Notes under the pieces: model-generated
Seen by the model: only the letters and a program-made list of their open reading frames with translations
The model's database searches: none
What the model was told of the DNA's origin: nothing
Made by a program: the position numbers and the translations under genes
In this document: positions 51,606 to 61,589 of the stretch, piece by piece
Numbering within the stretch: the first letter of the stretch is position 1
Layout: every line of letters starts with the position of its first letter
NCBI GenBank assembly: GCA_024235255.1
Contig: JACKMT010000001.1
Coordinates: 372,001 to 436,000 of the forward strand
Source: Chromatiaceae bacterium
Lineage (GTDB): Bacteria > Pseudomonadota > Gammaproteobacteria > Chromatiales > Chromatiaceae
DNA length: 64,000 nucleotides
Direction: 5' to 3'

Positions 51606-52820
51606 TTACAACTCCATCCAGCGATCATATGAGGGCCGCGGCCAGACGTATTCCACACTCAAATAGACAGCGTTCGAGTCGGCCAAACCACCGTTGGTTT
51701 CAGTGTACTCCTGAGAACGATAGCGATAACTTCCGGAAATAGTCCACCAGCGCGAGGCTTGCCAGCTTAGCCTTGGCTCGATGGAAAAGTAGGTGCGGGA
51801 ATCTCCGGTATTTCTGACGCCACCCGCTGTTTCGTTACGAGTGTAGATGCCGTTGAGCGCAAAGTTTAGGCGCTCGGAAAGCTTGCGCGTAAACTCTAGC
51901 GAAGTGCTGTTGCTGTTCAGCAACCTGCCCTCACCACCGGGCGACTGGGAGCTGGCAAACGAACCTCGCAGACTCATTCGCTCCCAAACCTTATTGAAAC
52001 TGATTGCTATCAGTGGAGCAATATCGCTCGCCTCATCCCGCTCCTGCATCGAATTCAGATAGAACGTATCGATATGATTGACTCCCAACGCCAGCGAGCC
52101 ACTCAAGGTTTCATTGAAACGGCGGGAGATCCCTACCTGAAGTCCAATGCTCTCCGACTTCGAATATCTTCCAATTGTTTTATAGCGGTTGCCAAAGAGT
52201 ATAGTCTGCAAGTCGGTTGTTTCAGACAGGTTTTTATTCAGTTCAATGTTGACATTTTCATAACGGTAATCAGTAAGATTGGTTCCGGATGAAAGCAGGG
52301 ATCCAGATTTGTTTTGATAATCCACATCAGTAAAAGCGTAACTCAACCTGAGCTGGCTTGTTTCCGACAATTCACGACTCCAACTCGGGCTGATGTACGC
52401 CTTGATTCTTGGAATACTGGTAGCAACGGAACCTGTTGTGTCCAACTCACTGGTTCTGGAGGAATCCCTCAGTACGCTCGCATCCACACCAAAGGTATCC
52501 AGTTCGTGTCGCAGACTGGCGTCGACGCCGAACAGTGCCTCGTTATAGTTCAAATCATCTGCCCCGTCGTATTGATGGGTCTTCAGTGCGGTTTGGAACT
52601 TGACGTCACTCACCTCGGTTCTGAAGCCGAAACGGGCATCCGCCGAAAGATGTGAATCAAACAGTCCTTCCGGGTCGTCTACTTCTAACCGGATATTGTC
52701 ATCGTAGCCTGTTCGTGCGCTGAACACCGGCTCCCAGTACCATTTTTCAGCTGGTGCCGAGGTTGAGAAAAGGCTGCAGAGCAGTATAACTACCAGCTTA
52801 ATCTGATCAGTTTTCATCAT
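51606..52820 (-). CDS. Outer-membrane beta-barrel protein of the EPS locus (EpsL-like)
   Basis: About 404 residues from the ATG at 52820 with a signal peptide (cleavage near STSAPAEK). Repeated amphipathic strands with alternating Tyr, Leu and charged residues (WRYQS-type) and a terminal aromatic run resemble the PEP-CTERM-system-associated barrels of about 400 residues. Likely the outer-membrane exit or surface partner of the polymer. It stands between the export protein and the EpsF-like gene on the same strand. Confidence 0.8.
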   Translation of the reverse strand: MMKTDQIKLVVILLCSLFSTSAPAEKWYWEPVFSARTGYDDNIRLEVDDPEGLFDSHLSADARFGFRTEVSDVKFQTALKTHQYDGADDLNYNEALFGVDASLRHELDTFGVDASVLRDSSRTSELDTTGSVATSIPRIKAYISPSWSRELSETSQLRLSYAFTDVDYQNKSGSLLSSGTNLTDYRYENVNIELNKNLSETTDLQTILFGNRYKTIGRYSKSESIGLQVGISRRFNETLSGSLALGVNHIDTFYLNSMQERDEASDIAPLIAISFNKVWERMSLRGSFASSQSPGGEGRLLNSNSTSLEFTRKLSERLNFALNGIYTRNETAGGVRNTGDSRTYFSIEPRLSWQASRWWTISGSYRYRSQEYTETNGGLADSNAVYLSVEYVWPRPSYDRWMEL

Positions 52821-52875
52821 GACCCGCCCGGAGAGCATGGTGATTCTTGTCGACACTCTCGTTTCGACTCTATAT

Positions 52876-53436
52876 TCAGGGTACTAGTATGACATCACCA
52901 GGAAGTAATATCCTGTTTTGCTCCAGATCGCCCTTCTCGACTGCGCTGAATGAAAACTGCGTGGATGTCTGTTTCCCGTCCCCGAGGCGCCGCAGCACCT
53001 GGATGGCATCTCCATCGGCGAATGGGTTAAGACCACCTGCCATGCTAAGTGCCTGAAGGATATCCACATTTCGATTTATCACGAATTCGCCCGGTTTATT
53101 AACCTTGCCAAGGATATAGATGCGGTTGCCCAGCATCTGCTTCAGGCTGACTGTCACCACTGGATCTGGAATATATTTCTCCAGCTTGGAGGCGATCTCG
53201 CTAGAGAGCTGTTCCACCGACATCTTGCTGGCGTCTACACCTCCAACCAGGGGAAAAGCGATCGTGCCATCCGGTGTTACCAACACATCCCTCTCCAGAT
53301 CAGGCTCTTTCCATACAGAAACTTCAAGAATGTCACCAGGTTGCAGTTTATAGCTCTCGGCTGAGACAGCGCTGGCGACAACCAGTAACGAGAGGAACAC
53401 GATAAAGCCGGCGAATCGGAGTGTGGACTTTTTCAT
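52876..53436 (-). CDS. Polysaccharide export protein (Wza/EpsE-like)
   Basis: 186 residues from the ATG at 53436; MKKSTLRFAGFIVFLSLLVVASAVSAES is a signal peptide. YKLQPGDILEVSVWKEPDLERDVLVTPDGTIAFPLVGGV is the poly-export (PES) domain, followed by the SLBB-type GNRIYILGKVNKPGEF. About half the length of Wza; a short form is common in exosortase loci. Confidence 0.9.
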   Translation of the reverse strand: MKKSTLRFAGFIVFLSLLVVASAVSAESYKLQPGDILEVSVWKEPDLERDVLVTPDGTIAFPLVGGVDASKMSVEQLSSEIASKLEKYIPDPVVTVSLKQMLGNRIYILGKVNKPGEFVINRNVDILQALSMAGGLNPFADGDAIQVLRRLGDGKQTSTQFSFSAVEKGDLEQNRILLPGDVILVP

Positions 53437-53537
53437 TAAGCAGTATTCCCTTAATTGGTAAAAATGGAGGCGATTATCCCTCCGAAGACAGTTGTGTACC
53501 ACCGCTAACGGCCAAATAGTTTAATTCTTTAATTCAG

Positions 53538-53584
53538 CAAAAACAAAAAACCGGCGAACCGATATTAGGTCGGCTCGCCGGTTT
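53538..53584 (-). terminator. Rho-independent terminator after the PEP-CTERM gene
   Basis: On the minus strand a GC-rich stem (AAACCGGCGAGCCGA paired with TCGGTTCGCCGGTTT, one loop of about 7 nt) is followed by a T-rich tract (TTTTTTGTTTTT). It lies 30 bp past the PEP-CTERM stop and separates it from epsE-like transcription. Confidence 0.85.
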
Positions 53585-53613
53585 ACGGTGAATATAGTGC
53601 GCCAGAACGCTTT

Positions 53614-54270
53614 TCAGGAGAGACGGCGGCGGCTAAAAGCTATGAAACCAACTAGTGCAGAACCGAACAGCCAGACTGCAGCAGGCACTGGTACTGCTTG
53701 CAGTGTCACTTCCAGAAACGGCTTTTCGGCCTCATTGTCCAGGTTGAAGCCCTTATAGATCTTTGCTTCGCCACCAGGAAATGAAACCGCAGTCAAACTA
53801 TTGGTAATTGCAACAGAGGCAAAAGTCTGCTGCCCGGAGAGTAAAAGTTCGGTTTGCAAGTAAAAATTTGACGTTCCTGGATCTGGCTGGGCGAAAAACC
53901 CAAGCGTAGACCCCTGGCCATTAGCGGAAAGACTGCCATGGGATATCGTAGTGCCCCCGTTTACCGATGTTTTCAACCCCTCCCGGTACTTCAGGCTTTT
54001 AATAAAAAAACCATCGGGCGCTTCGATATTAAAAGATAGGGTGTCGAACATTACATCGACGGCGCCGTTGAAAACCTCAAGGAAGAAACTGTCCACATTG
54101 ATGTTCAGTTTATTTCCGTTCACTGGATCTGGCGCAGTGCCCGCAGTTGAAAAGCCTTGGGGATTTGTATCATTAATATTTAAAAAAGAGACTGTGACTG
54201 CTTGCGCCCCGTCCACCAGCATTAAGCCCAAGACGACCGCCACCGCCAAGCGCTTGATATTCGTTAACAT
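53614..54270 (-). CDS. PEP-CTERM-type exported protein
   Basis: 218 residues: a signal peptide (MLTNIKRLAVAVVLGLMLVDGAQA), a beta-rich secreted domain of about 165 residues and the C-terminal sorting signal VPVPAAVWLFGSALVGFIAFSRRR, with the PxPAAxWL start, one helix and Arg cluster recognised by exosortase. Function of the mature part is unknown. A strong terminator follows, so it is an independent unit, probably secreted with the EPS. Confidence 0.88.
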   Translation of the reverse strand: MLTNIKRLAVAVVLGLMLVDGAQAVTVSFLNINDTNPQGFSTAGTAPDPVNGNKLNINVDSFFLEVFNGAVDVMFDTLSFNIEAPDGFFIKSLKYREGLKTSVNGGTTISHGSLSANGQGSTLGFFAQPDPGTSNFYLQTELLLSGQQTFASVAITNSLTAVSFPGGEAKIYKGFNLDNEAEKPFLEVTLQAVPVPAAVWLFGSALVGFIAFSRRRLS

Positions 54271-54773
54271 TTTAAAAATCCTCTTCCTTATTCAACGGTT
54301 TCCGGTCCGTTATTTGTTACTCGCCATCGTCAACTGCAGGGTGCTTCTGGTATCGTTTAATTCTTAACTCACTGATAGTTAAAAACAATCTACCATCAGA
54401 GGAATACTTAATCCAGCATCGCTAACGATTTTCTTAGATTCTAGTCCATATCTGTACTAAAAACAGCTTGATTAAGAGAGACTAACGCTATTTTTTCTGT
54501 TAAGAACAAAATTTTGGCACCTACAGGATTTAATACCGGAATCTTCCCTCTATCGCACTAACCCTCGTTGGCAACATTCACAGGTTTAAATTGGTGAGAC
54601 GCATAAATACCGCTTTGCATTTCATAGGGTAAAGTACGCGAGATATAGTAAGATTATTTGCCCGACTCGAAGCCAGGCAAAGATGCGATTCCAATTTGCT
54701 CCAGCTTTGCGCTCAACATGCCGTTACTCTGAGTTACAGAACACACCCAGTGCATTACATTAAGGATTCAACG
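54271..54773. other. Divergent intergenic region in the EPS locus
   Basis: 503 bp, AT-rich, no coding ORF that I would defend. It should hold the promoters of the PEP-CTERM gene and of the sugar-transferase gene. I looked for -24/-12 sigma-54 boxes, common ahead of PEP-CTERM genes, and found only partial matches. Confidence 0.4.
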
Positions 54774-56189
54774 TTGTTAAAGAATCAATCTCAGGGGCGC
54801 TCACGCTCGCTATTGCAGCGACGCAACAGCCTTTCCAATACATTTCAGGCACTGCTCGACGGATTTCTGGTAGTTACACTCAGCGTAGTGCTCAGCTTGG
54901 TTTATCAAGGTGTTTTAACGACCCAGTACATGATCATGGCAGTTGTTCTGCTCGGCCTTATGGCGGTCGTCTACGACCGTTTTGGTATCTATCGGCTGCA
55001 CGGTGGAATGACCAAAAAGCTGCTGACTCTCGGTAAGGCTTGGAGCATCGCATTCTCCCTACTCTTCCTTCTGGCATTTCTCACCAAGAGCACTGATCTG
55101 TTCTCACGCGTTATTGTCAGTCTGCTCTATGTATTAGGGTACCTGTTTCAGGTAGCCGGGCATATTGGCTTCCGATATTTGCAGCGCATTAATCTGGCTC
55201 GGCAGGAACAATTGAAGGCACTGGTGATCGGTACCGGAGAGCTTGCCAGTCATATTTTCGACAAAATCAACAGCAACCCTTGGCTGAATGAAAGTGTAGT
55301 TGGTGCCGTCACCTTAAATGGTGAAACTGCCTCTGATATGCACACCGATCAACTCCCTGTTTTGGGGAGTGTGGAACAGATCGGCCAGTTGATCGAGGAA
55401 AAAAAGATCCGCACGGTATATATTGCGGTGCCGCTGGATGAATCCCCGTTAATTAAGGATATCTATCACGATCTTCTTGACGCCAATGTCAATATTCACT
55501 GGGCTCCGAATATCTTTGCCCTCAACCTGATCAATCACAGCGTGAAAGAGCTGTCAGGAATACCGATTCTCACGCTTTCTGAGACACCGCTAATAGGAAC
55601 CCACCTGCTGAGCAAGGCAATTGAAGATAAGTTGGTCGCAACCGTTGCCCTGATCCTGCTCAGTCCCATTCTGCTGATCACCGCGGTTGCCATTAAACTC
55701 GACTCACCGGGCCCGGTGTTTTTTCGCCAGGCCAGGACCGGTTGGGATGGCCGTGAATTCAAGATTTGGAAATTTCGCAGTATGCGGGCAGACCTGCAGG
55801 AGGACGCCAATGTAGTGCAGGCTACCCGCGATGATTCCAGGGTAACCAAGGTGGGAAGGTTTATACGAAAAACCAGCATCGATGAACTACCGCAGCTGCT
55901 CAATGTTTTGGCTGGCCAGATGTCGTTGGTAGGTCCGCGGCCCCACGCTGTTCAACACAACATTGAGTATTCGAAACGCATCATCGACTACCTCTCGCGC
56001 CACCGAATCAAACCAGGAATAACCGGACTGGCACAGATCCGCGGGTTTCGTGGTGAAACCAAAGAGCTATTGCAGATGGAAAAACGTGTTCAGTGCGATT
56101 TGGAATACATCAATAACTGGTCTATCGGGCTCGATCTGAGCATCATGGTGCGCACACTGTTCACACTATTCAGTAAACATGCTTATTGA
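54774..56189 (+). CDS. Undecaprenyl-phosphate sugar phosphotransferase (WcaJ/EpsB-like)
   Basis: Starts the repeat unit by moving a hexose-1-phosphate to undecaprenyl phosphate. About 471 residues. TTG at 54774 with TAAGGA 7 bp before is preferred; a longer TTG start at 54696 has no ribosome-binding site. Four N-terminal helices, a CoA-binding-like module (LKALVIGTGELASHIFDKI), then the catalytic domain with SPGPVFFRQARTGWDGREFKIWKFRSM, DELPQLLNVLAGQMSLVGPRPHA and RHRIKPGITGLAQIRGFRGET. Near-perfect family match. Confidence 0.93.
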   Translation: MLKNQSQGRSRSLLQRRNSLSNTFQALLDGFLVVTLSVVLSLVYQGVLTTQYMIMAVVLLGLMAVVYDRFGIYRLHGGMTKKLLTLGKAWSIAFSLLFLLAFLTKSTDLFSRVIVSLLYVLGYLFQVAGHIGFRYLQRINLARQEQLKALVIGTGELASHIFDKINSNPWLNESVVGAVTLNGETASDMHTDQLPVLGSVEQIGQLIEEKKIRTVYIAVPLDESPLIKDIYHDLLDANVNIHWAPNIFALNLINHSVKELSGIPILTLSETPLIGTHLLSKAIEDKLVATVALILLSPILLITAVAIKLDSPGPVFFRQARTGWDGREFKIWKFRSMRADLQEDANVVQATRDDSRVTKVGRFIRKTSIDELPQLLNVLAGQMSLVGPRPHAVQHNIEYSKRIIDYLSRHRIKPGITGLAQIRGFRGETKELLQMEKRVQCDLEYINNWSIGLDLSIMVRTLFTLFSKHAY

Positions 56190-56301
56190 ACAAATCGGAT
56201 TCCGCCTGAGTCCTAGCGTTGCCGCAATCATCCTTCGGCAAAAAAGGGAATTGCAATAGCTAAAACTAGATATTCCTGACCAAATAGCTAGAGCTCGACA
56301 G

Positions 56302-57504
56302 CTATTTTATCAGGGTAATCAGTACGCCGGCGAAAATGGCCGAGGTAATCACGCCCGATATACTGGCTCCCAGTGCATGCGGCAATACGACAGCATCCGG
56401 AGTCATTTCAGCTACCGTTTTTTGTGCAACTTTAGCGCAGGTTGGTACACAGCTGACACCGGCGATACCGATAACCGGGTTAAACTTTTTACCGGTAGCA
56501 AAATATAGAATCCATCCTCCGAGCAGTCCTCCGATGCCGGAAAAAGTCAGCGCGGCAATACCTAACAAGAGCAAGGTCAGCACCTCGGGATTCAGAATAG
56601 TGCTGGCTTCACACAGGATGCCCAGCAAAAGACCCAGGAAGAAGGTGGCACCGTAAAGCACCGGACCGGAAAAAGTTTCAGCGAATTTCACCATTCCGCT
56701 TTCGCGGATAACGACACCAATAAACAACGAGAAAAACAGAGGTGCTGCTACCGGAAACAGCAGACACAGAATCAAGTTGGCTATGACCGCGAAGACCAAT
56801 TTTTCCGTTGACGAAATATCGCGGATTTTCTCAACCGGCATCTTCATGCCGCGAATATGTCGCGGCACCATCAGCTTGATCAGCCAGGGATACCCACCGT
56901 AAGTCAGGCCAAGATAGAGATAAGCGACAACTGTAATTGGAACGAACAACTTCTCAGATAATATCAACGCCGTGAACAGAATCATCGGACCATCGGCTCC
57001 ACCAATCGTCGCGGTTGCGGCGGCATCGGAAATCGAAAGACCCATCCAGACTGCCAGCGGCAGTGTGATGACTGTCCCGATTTCTGCACAGAGTGCGATA
57101 AACATGGAGGTGAAGGGTCTCGCCATGACAAAACCCACGTCCAATAAAACGCCTATGCCCATGAATACCAGACAGGCGATCAATCCGTTGGAAAAGGTAA
57201 AAGTGTAAATCGGCTGCAACCAGTCGATCTGTAGCATGGTGATCAACTGTTCGCTATTGTCGATCAACGGGTCGAGAAAAAGGGTGCCTTTTCGTCCGTC
57301 GTCCAGAAAAAGGACAGCCGCATTGACCGTTGCCATGCCCATCCCCATTGGCACCATTAAAAGCGCTTCCAAAACACCCTTCTTGCCGAGGTATATCAGT
57401 AGTATGCCCAGCAGCATCAGAAAGATGCGCCCGATCATGATCTTCGGCTCTGAGTCGGTCAAAGTTGCCAGACCCTGGAAAATACTCAGGAAATCAATAT
57501 CCAT
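56302..57504 (-). CDS. Na+-translocating decarboxylase beta subunit
   Basis: 400 residues, about 11 helices, with GGADGPMILFTALIL and the Na+-site region NPVIGIAGVSCVPTCAKVAQK characteristic of OadB/MmdB. Couples decarboxylation of carboxybiotin to Na+ export. Last gene of a four-gene unit, 19 bp past the biotin-carrier gene. Confidence 0.95.
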   Translation of the reverse strand: MDIDFLSIFQGLATLTDSEPKIMIGRIFLMLLGILLIYLGKKGVLEALLMVPMGMGMATVNAAVLFLDDGRKGTLFLDPLIDNSEQLITMLQIDWLQPIYTFTFSNGLIACLVFMGIGVLLDVGFVMARPFTSMFIALCAEIGTVITLPLAVWMGLSISDAAATATIGGADGPMILFTALILSEKLFVPITVVAYLYLGLTYGGYPWLIKLMVPRHIRGMKMPVEKIRDISSTEKLVFAVIANLILCLLFPVAAPLFFSLFIGVVIRESGMVKFAETFSGPVLYGATFFLGLLLGILCEASTILNPEVLTLLLLGIAALTFSGIGGLLGGWILYFATGKKFNPVIGIAGVSCVPTCAKVAQKTVAEMTPDAVVLPHALGASISGVITSAIFAGVLITLIK

Positions 57505-57523
57505 GGATGTCGCCTTTGGTGAC

Positions 57524-57910
57524 CTATTTAATAACCATCAGAGCTTGGCCTGATTCAACGCCATCACCGACAGCAACGGCTATGGAAGCAATCTTGCCTG
57601 ACTTGTGTGCGCTTACCATGGTCTTCATTTTCATCGCTTCCACAACGATCACTTTGTCACCTTTGACGACTGTCGCGCCGGGGCTGACCGCAATTTCGAC
57701 AATTACGCCTGACAGCGGGCTCGGCAATTCATCTGCACCCGTTGCAAGATTTGCCTGCTCAGCAGGTGCCGCGGCCGTGGCTGGGGCAGTGTTAACAATA
57801 TTTGCCCTGAGCCCGGGTGAAGGATATAAATTGCTGCCTGTTTCCGACACATCCTCGACGATGACTTCATAAAGTTTGCCGTCTACGGTAACTTTAAATT
57901 TCTTTTCCAT
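57524..57910 (-). CDS. Biotin carboxyl-carrier subunit of the decarboxylase
   Basis: 128 residues: N-terminal assembly part, an Ala/Pro-rich linker (about 40-58) and the biotinyl domain with the biotinylated K94 in VVEAMKMKTMV. Resembles MmdC/GcdC-type carriers. Confidence 0.94.
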   Translation of the reverse strand: MEKKFKVTVDGKLYEVIVEDVSETGSNLYPSPGLRANIVNTAPATAAAPAEQANLATGADELPSPLSGVIVEIAVSPGATVVKGDKVIVVEAMKMKTMVSAHKSGKIASIAVAVGDGVESGQALMVIK

Positions 57911-57953
57911 ATTATTTTATCTTTACCCCTTGAGACGCTGTAAAACGAAGGCG

Positions 57954-58283
57954 TTAAGTACGATGCACATTATGCGAAGTCTGTAGCTGCCTTTTTCCTT
58001 CAGCAGCCCAGCTGGGTATATTCTTGCCCCTCTCAATATGAACTATGCGGTGGCTGCCCAACACTGCATAAACAGCAGCCGAAATCGCTGCCACATGGCG
58101 TGGATCCACTTGACCGCCAAGCACTGGTGCCTGGACGCTGGCTACGCTGCTTTTTGCCCTCTTTCTGCTGTCTTCCGTTTTGGCAATAACCACCACAATC
58201 AGTTTAATTAGCAGCGCGGCGAGCATGGAGATGACAATGGTCAGTCCGTACATGCCCAATGATTTAATAATGAGATCTGTCAT
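57954..58283 (-). CDS. OadG/MmdD-type small membrane subunit
   Basis: 109 residues: one N-terminal helix (SLGMYGLTIVISMLAALLIKLIVVVI) and a cytosolic tail with DPRHVAAISAAVYAVLGSHRIVHIE. Anchors the complex between the transferase and the membrane subunit. Confidence 0.88.
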   Translation of the reverse strand: MTDLIIKSLGMYGLTIVISMLAALLIKLIVVVIAKTEDSRKRAKSSVASVQAPVLGGQVDPRHVAAISAAVYAVLGSHRIVHIERGKNIPSWAAEGKRQLQTSHNVHRT

Positions 58284-58316
58284 ACCCGGTATATCCCAAT
58301 CGTGACTCTGAAAACT

Positions 58317-59870
58317 TTATAGTGGAATATCCCCGTGCTTTTTAGGTGGCCGCAGCTCCCTTTTAGACAAGGTTTTCCGCAATGAAAGCGCAATCGCCGA
58401 ACGTGTCTCCGCTGGTTCAATCACATCTGTAATATAACCTTTAGATGCAGCCAGATAAGGCGATGCAACCTCATTCCTGTACTGTTTTGTCAGCTCAGCA
58501 GCCATAGCTTTCGGATCTTCTGCCCCCTTAATCTCTTTACTATAAAGTATGTTTACCGCTCCTTCCGCACCCATCACCGCAATCTGGGCCGTTGGCCAAG
58601 CATAAACAAAATCTGCTCCCATCTCCTGAGAACACATTGCCAGGTAGGAGCCACCGTAAGCCTTGCGCAGGATGATAGTGATCTTGGGAACGGTTGCCGA
58701 CGCATAAGCAAACAGCATTTTCGCTCCATGACGGATAATGCCGCCCCGCTCCTGATCGATTCCCGGCAGAAATCCAGGCACGTCAACCAATGTCACCAAC
58801 GGAATATTGAAGACATTACAGACGCGAATAAACTTGGCGCCTTTATCTGCAGCATCGATATCCAGCGCTCCGGCTTTGACCTTGGAATTGTTGCAGATCA
58901 AGCCGACAACAATGCCTTCTATCCGGGCAAAACCGACAATGATGTTCTGCGCCCAGGCAGCATGAACTTCCAGGAAATCCCCACCATCGACCAGCCGGTC
59001 GATAATCAGGCGAACATCCATCGGATCAGATGCATCCTCTGGTATCAGACTATCCATCTCAGCATCGTTGCTGAGATCCATATCCTCAAAAGGCTGATGA
59101 GGCGGATCCTCGGTGTTGTTGGACGGTAGGAAACTTAAAAGCTTACAAGCCAGTTCAATCGCATGTTGATCGTCCTCTGCCACAAAATGAGCATTGCCCG
59201 AAACACTGGCATGCACAGCCGCGGAACCCACCTCGTCCATCGTGACATTGCGTCCGGTTACTGCCTTGATCACCTGCGGCCCGGTGATGAACATAAAGGC
59301 ATTTTCTTTAGTAATAATGGTGAAGTCCATCAATGCCGGGGAGTAAGCTGCGCCGCCGGCACAGGGGCCGGCTATGATGGCGATCTGCGGTACCACGCCG
59401 GAAAGCAGGACGTTGTGGTAAAAAACCCGACCGTATCCAGACAGTGCATCAACCCCCTCCTGAATGCGTGCGCCGCCCGAATCCTTGAATGCAACTAGCG
59501 GCACACCCATCCTGAGGCAGTACTGCATGACTGCGACCATTTTTTCGGCATGCATCTTACCCAGTGTACCGGCAGAAACGGTAAAATCCTGGCTGAATGT
59601 GGCAACCTGGCGCCCGTCAATGTAGCCGGTTCCCACAACGATGCCATCAGATGGGATTACCTTGTCAGCCATACCGAACGCACGTGCCTGATGGGTTATC
59701 AGCCGACCTACCTCCTGGAAGGTCCCTTCCTGGAATAGTGCCGTAATGCGTTCACGAGCGGAAAGCTGACCTTTTTTGTGACGCTCATCAATTTTGTCCC
59801 TGCCACCGCCTTCGGCTACCAGCTTACGTCGCTCACGCAGATCCTGGAGCAACTCTTTCGATACCGTCAT
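58317..59870 (-). CDS. Acyl-CoA carboxyltransferase alpha subunit (methylmalonyl-CoA decarboxylase type)
   Basis: 517 residues, the length of MmdA/PccB-type transferases. The two oxyanion/CoA regions show DSGGARIQEGVDALSGYGRVFYHN, GPCAGGAAYSPALMDFT and VDVPGFLPGIDQERGGIIRHGAKML, YGGSYLAMCSQEMGADFVYAWP. First gene of the four-gene Na+ pump. A methylmalonyl-CoA decarboxylase role is favoured by the OadG-carrier-OadB arrangement; a glutaconyl-CoA substrate cannot be excluded. Confidence 0.93.
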   Translation of the reverse strand: MTVSKELLQDLRERRKLVAEGGGRDKIDERHKKGQLSARERITALFQEGTFQEVGRLITHQARAFGMADKVIPSDGIVVGTGYIDGRQVATFSQDFTVSAGTLGKMHAEKMVAVMQYCLRMGVPLVAFKDSGGARIQEGVDALSGYGRVFYHNVLLSGVVPQIAIIAGPCAGGAAYSPALMDFTIITKENAFMFITGPQVIKAVTGRNVTMDEVGSAAVHASVSGNAHFVAEDDQHAIELACKLLSFLPSNNTEDPPHQPFEDMDLSNDAEMDSLIPEDASDPMDVRLIIDRLVDGGDFLEVHAAWAQNIIVGFARIEGIVVGLICNNSKVKAGALDIDAADKGAKFIRVCNVFNIPLVTLVDVPGFLPGIDQERGGIIRHGAKMLFAYASATVPKITIILRKAYGGSYLAMCSQEMGADFVYAWPTAQIAVMGAEGAVNILYSKEIKGAEDPKAMAAELTKQYRNEVASPYLAASKGYITDVIEPAETRSAIALSLRKTLSKRELRPPKKHGDIPL

Positions 59871-60187
59871 TATCCCCCCTGTATCCTTGATATTTAGTGT
59901 GTATCGGGCAGATTGATCCGTATGCAGTAATTCTACATACTGGATTTTTTTAAAGAAATTATATAAACAACTTGATTGTTTTCTCGCTTCTCATATTGTT
60001 ATAAACAAAACTAAGGGCAGAGAATAACAGACTTATAGTATGAATAGTACGGCTATTATCGACAAGAGTTGTTTAATTTATATTACCGTATTCCAAGCGG
60101 ATTCAGACCGGCACGTTTCCGATTATTTCCAGACATTGCGCTGTGGACGGCAGCTTCCTCGCCACTCATTGGCGCTCGGATACCTCT
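59871..60187. other. Intergenic region before the decarboxylase operon
   Basis: 317 bp, AT-rich, likely carrying the promoter of the minus-strand decarboxylase operon. No ORF, repeat or terminator that I can support. Confidence 0.35.
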
Positions 60188-61522
60188 TTAACTAGACGCA
60201 TGCACGATACGAGTTGAGTAGGAATGCCCGGTAAGCGGCAGCCGACTTCCGTCATTTTCAACTTCGAAACTTGGGCGATACTTTTGCGCAATTGGGTCTC
60301 TTTTGTATTTTTCCATCTCTTGAAGAGTAAATTGTTTCACTAAAACGGCGATGAAAATCATATGATAAAGAATGTCCCAGTAAGAAAGCCCAAGAAAAGA
60401 GGTTCCAACCAAGTAGGCTATCAATGAAGCCCTCAGCATATAACAGTAGTTGGCAACCCATTTCATCTCAGGTATTCCCCGTGCCATTTTTGGCAGCCGG
60501 CTAAGGCTTATGAGAGTTCCCAATATCATGGAAAACCATATGCCGAAAGCAACAAAACCGTGTTCTGAAAACATTTCGATTGAAGAATTGTGCCAATCAC
60601 GGTTAGTTACGACCTGCCAACCTTCAAACCCAGTGCCCGTGAATGGGCGATGGAGAGTGTGATTCCAACCATCAATCCATACTTTAATTCTTCCCATTGC
60701 AGATTCATCCTGCTCATAGGTCTCCAGCGTGTACATTCTCCCGAACCACTCGTCCGGAAGATTCTGAATCATAAAATAAGACCCTATAATGAGTATGGGA
60801 ATGATAAGGTACTTTCGCCTACTGTGCCAAAGTAGAACGATCGTTGTTACACCCATCGTAAGCAGGGCGCCGCGTGACCAGGAAGATAGAGCGCACATGT
60901 AACAGAGCGGGATAACAAGCATAATTCCATTTTTTATAAGCTTTTTCTCCGTCTCTCTATACCAGAGGACAAAGAGTGGAATACTTATGAGTACGGCGAT
61001 GGCGAAAGCATTGTTCTCATAAAATTGCGTATGCGGTGGTCCGTATACCCGGTAAGAAAAACCTGAAAGAATGGCGAAAATCCCCCCCTTGGTCGCAACA
61101 ATACCTATTGAACAGGCGATAGTGATGATCAGATAAAAGAGTTTTTCACGTGTATTGATTAAAATAAGCGTAAATATAAAGGGAAGATAAATTTTGGATA
61201 CAAACCAGAATCTATCCCATGCAATATCCTGAAGATATGCTTGCGATGTGGTAAAAAGAAAATATGTCCAGAGTAAGAAAAATGCGGGAATGCGCCAATC
61301 TTTCGGTAGTTTCTGTTTATCCGCAGTGATCAGTGTTGTGAAGCATACAACGAGAAACAAAATCTGATAAAGCGGAAGCGTTCGCACAACACCCCAAGCA
61401 TATGCATGCGGATTCAGGTAACTGAAAACTGCAAGAGAAATAACACCGTACCAGGCTTTTTTTAAAGCAAAGACTATGCAAATAGCGACGAATGCAAGAA
61501 CAACAAAATCACGGACACCCAT
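60188..61522 (-). CDS. Exosortase-A-associated O-glycosylation ligase-like membrane protein (Wzy/WaaL fold)
   Basis: 444 residues, about 12 helices. The N-terminus MGVRDFVVLAFVAICIVFALKKAWYG... with NPHAYAWGVVRTLPLYQI matches the DUF5935 N-terminal part of exosortase-A-system ligases, and FTGTGFEGWQVVTNRDWHNSSIEMFSEHGFVAFG is the Wzy_C/O-antigen ligase loop with its key His. Adds or polymerises surface glycan. Confidence 0.87.
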   Translation of the reverse strand: MGVRDFVVLAFVAICIVFALKKAWYGVISLAVFSYLNPHAYAWGVVRTLPLYQILFLVVCFTTLITADKQKLPKDWRIPAFFLLWTYFLFTTSQAYLQDIAWDRFWFVSKIYLPFIFTLILINTREKLFYLIITIACSIGIVATKGGIFAILSGFSYRVYGPPHTQFYENNAFAIAVLISIPLFVLWYRETEKKLIKNGIMLVIPLCYMCALSSWSRGALLTMGVTTIVLLWHSRRKYLIIPILIIGSYFMIQNLPDEWFGRMYTLETYEQDESAMGRIKVWIDGWNHTLHRPFTGTGFEGWQVVTNRDWHNSSIEMFSEHGFVAFGIWFSMILGTLISLSRLPKMARGIPEMKWVANYCYMLRASLIAYLVGTSFLGLSYWDILYHMIFIAVLVKQFTLQEMEKYKRDPIAQKYRPSFEVENDGSRLPLTGHSYSTRIVHASS

Positions 61523-61589
61523 TAATTATATCGTCCGTTTTGATTGAACCTAACCAAATTGAGGGCAGTGTTTTCTATTCTTTTGTCCA

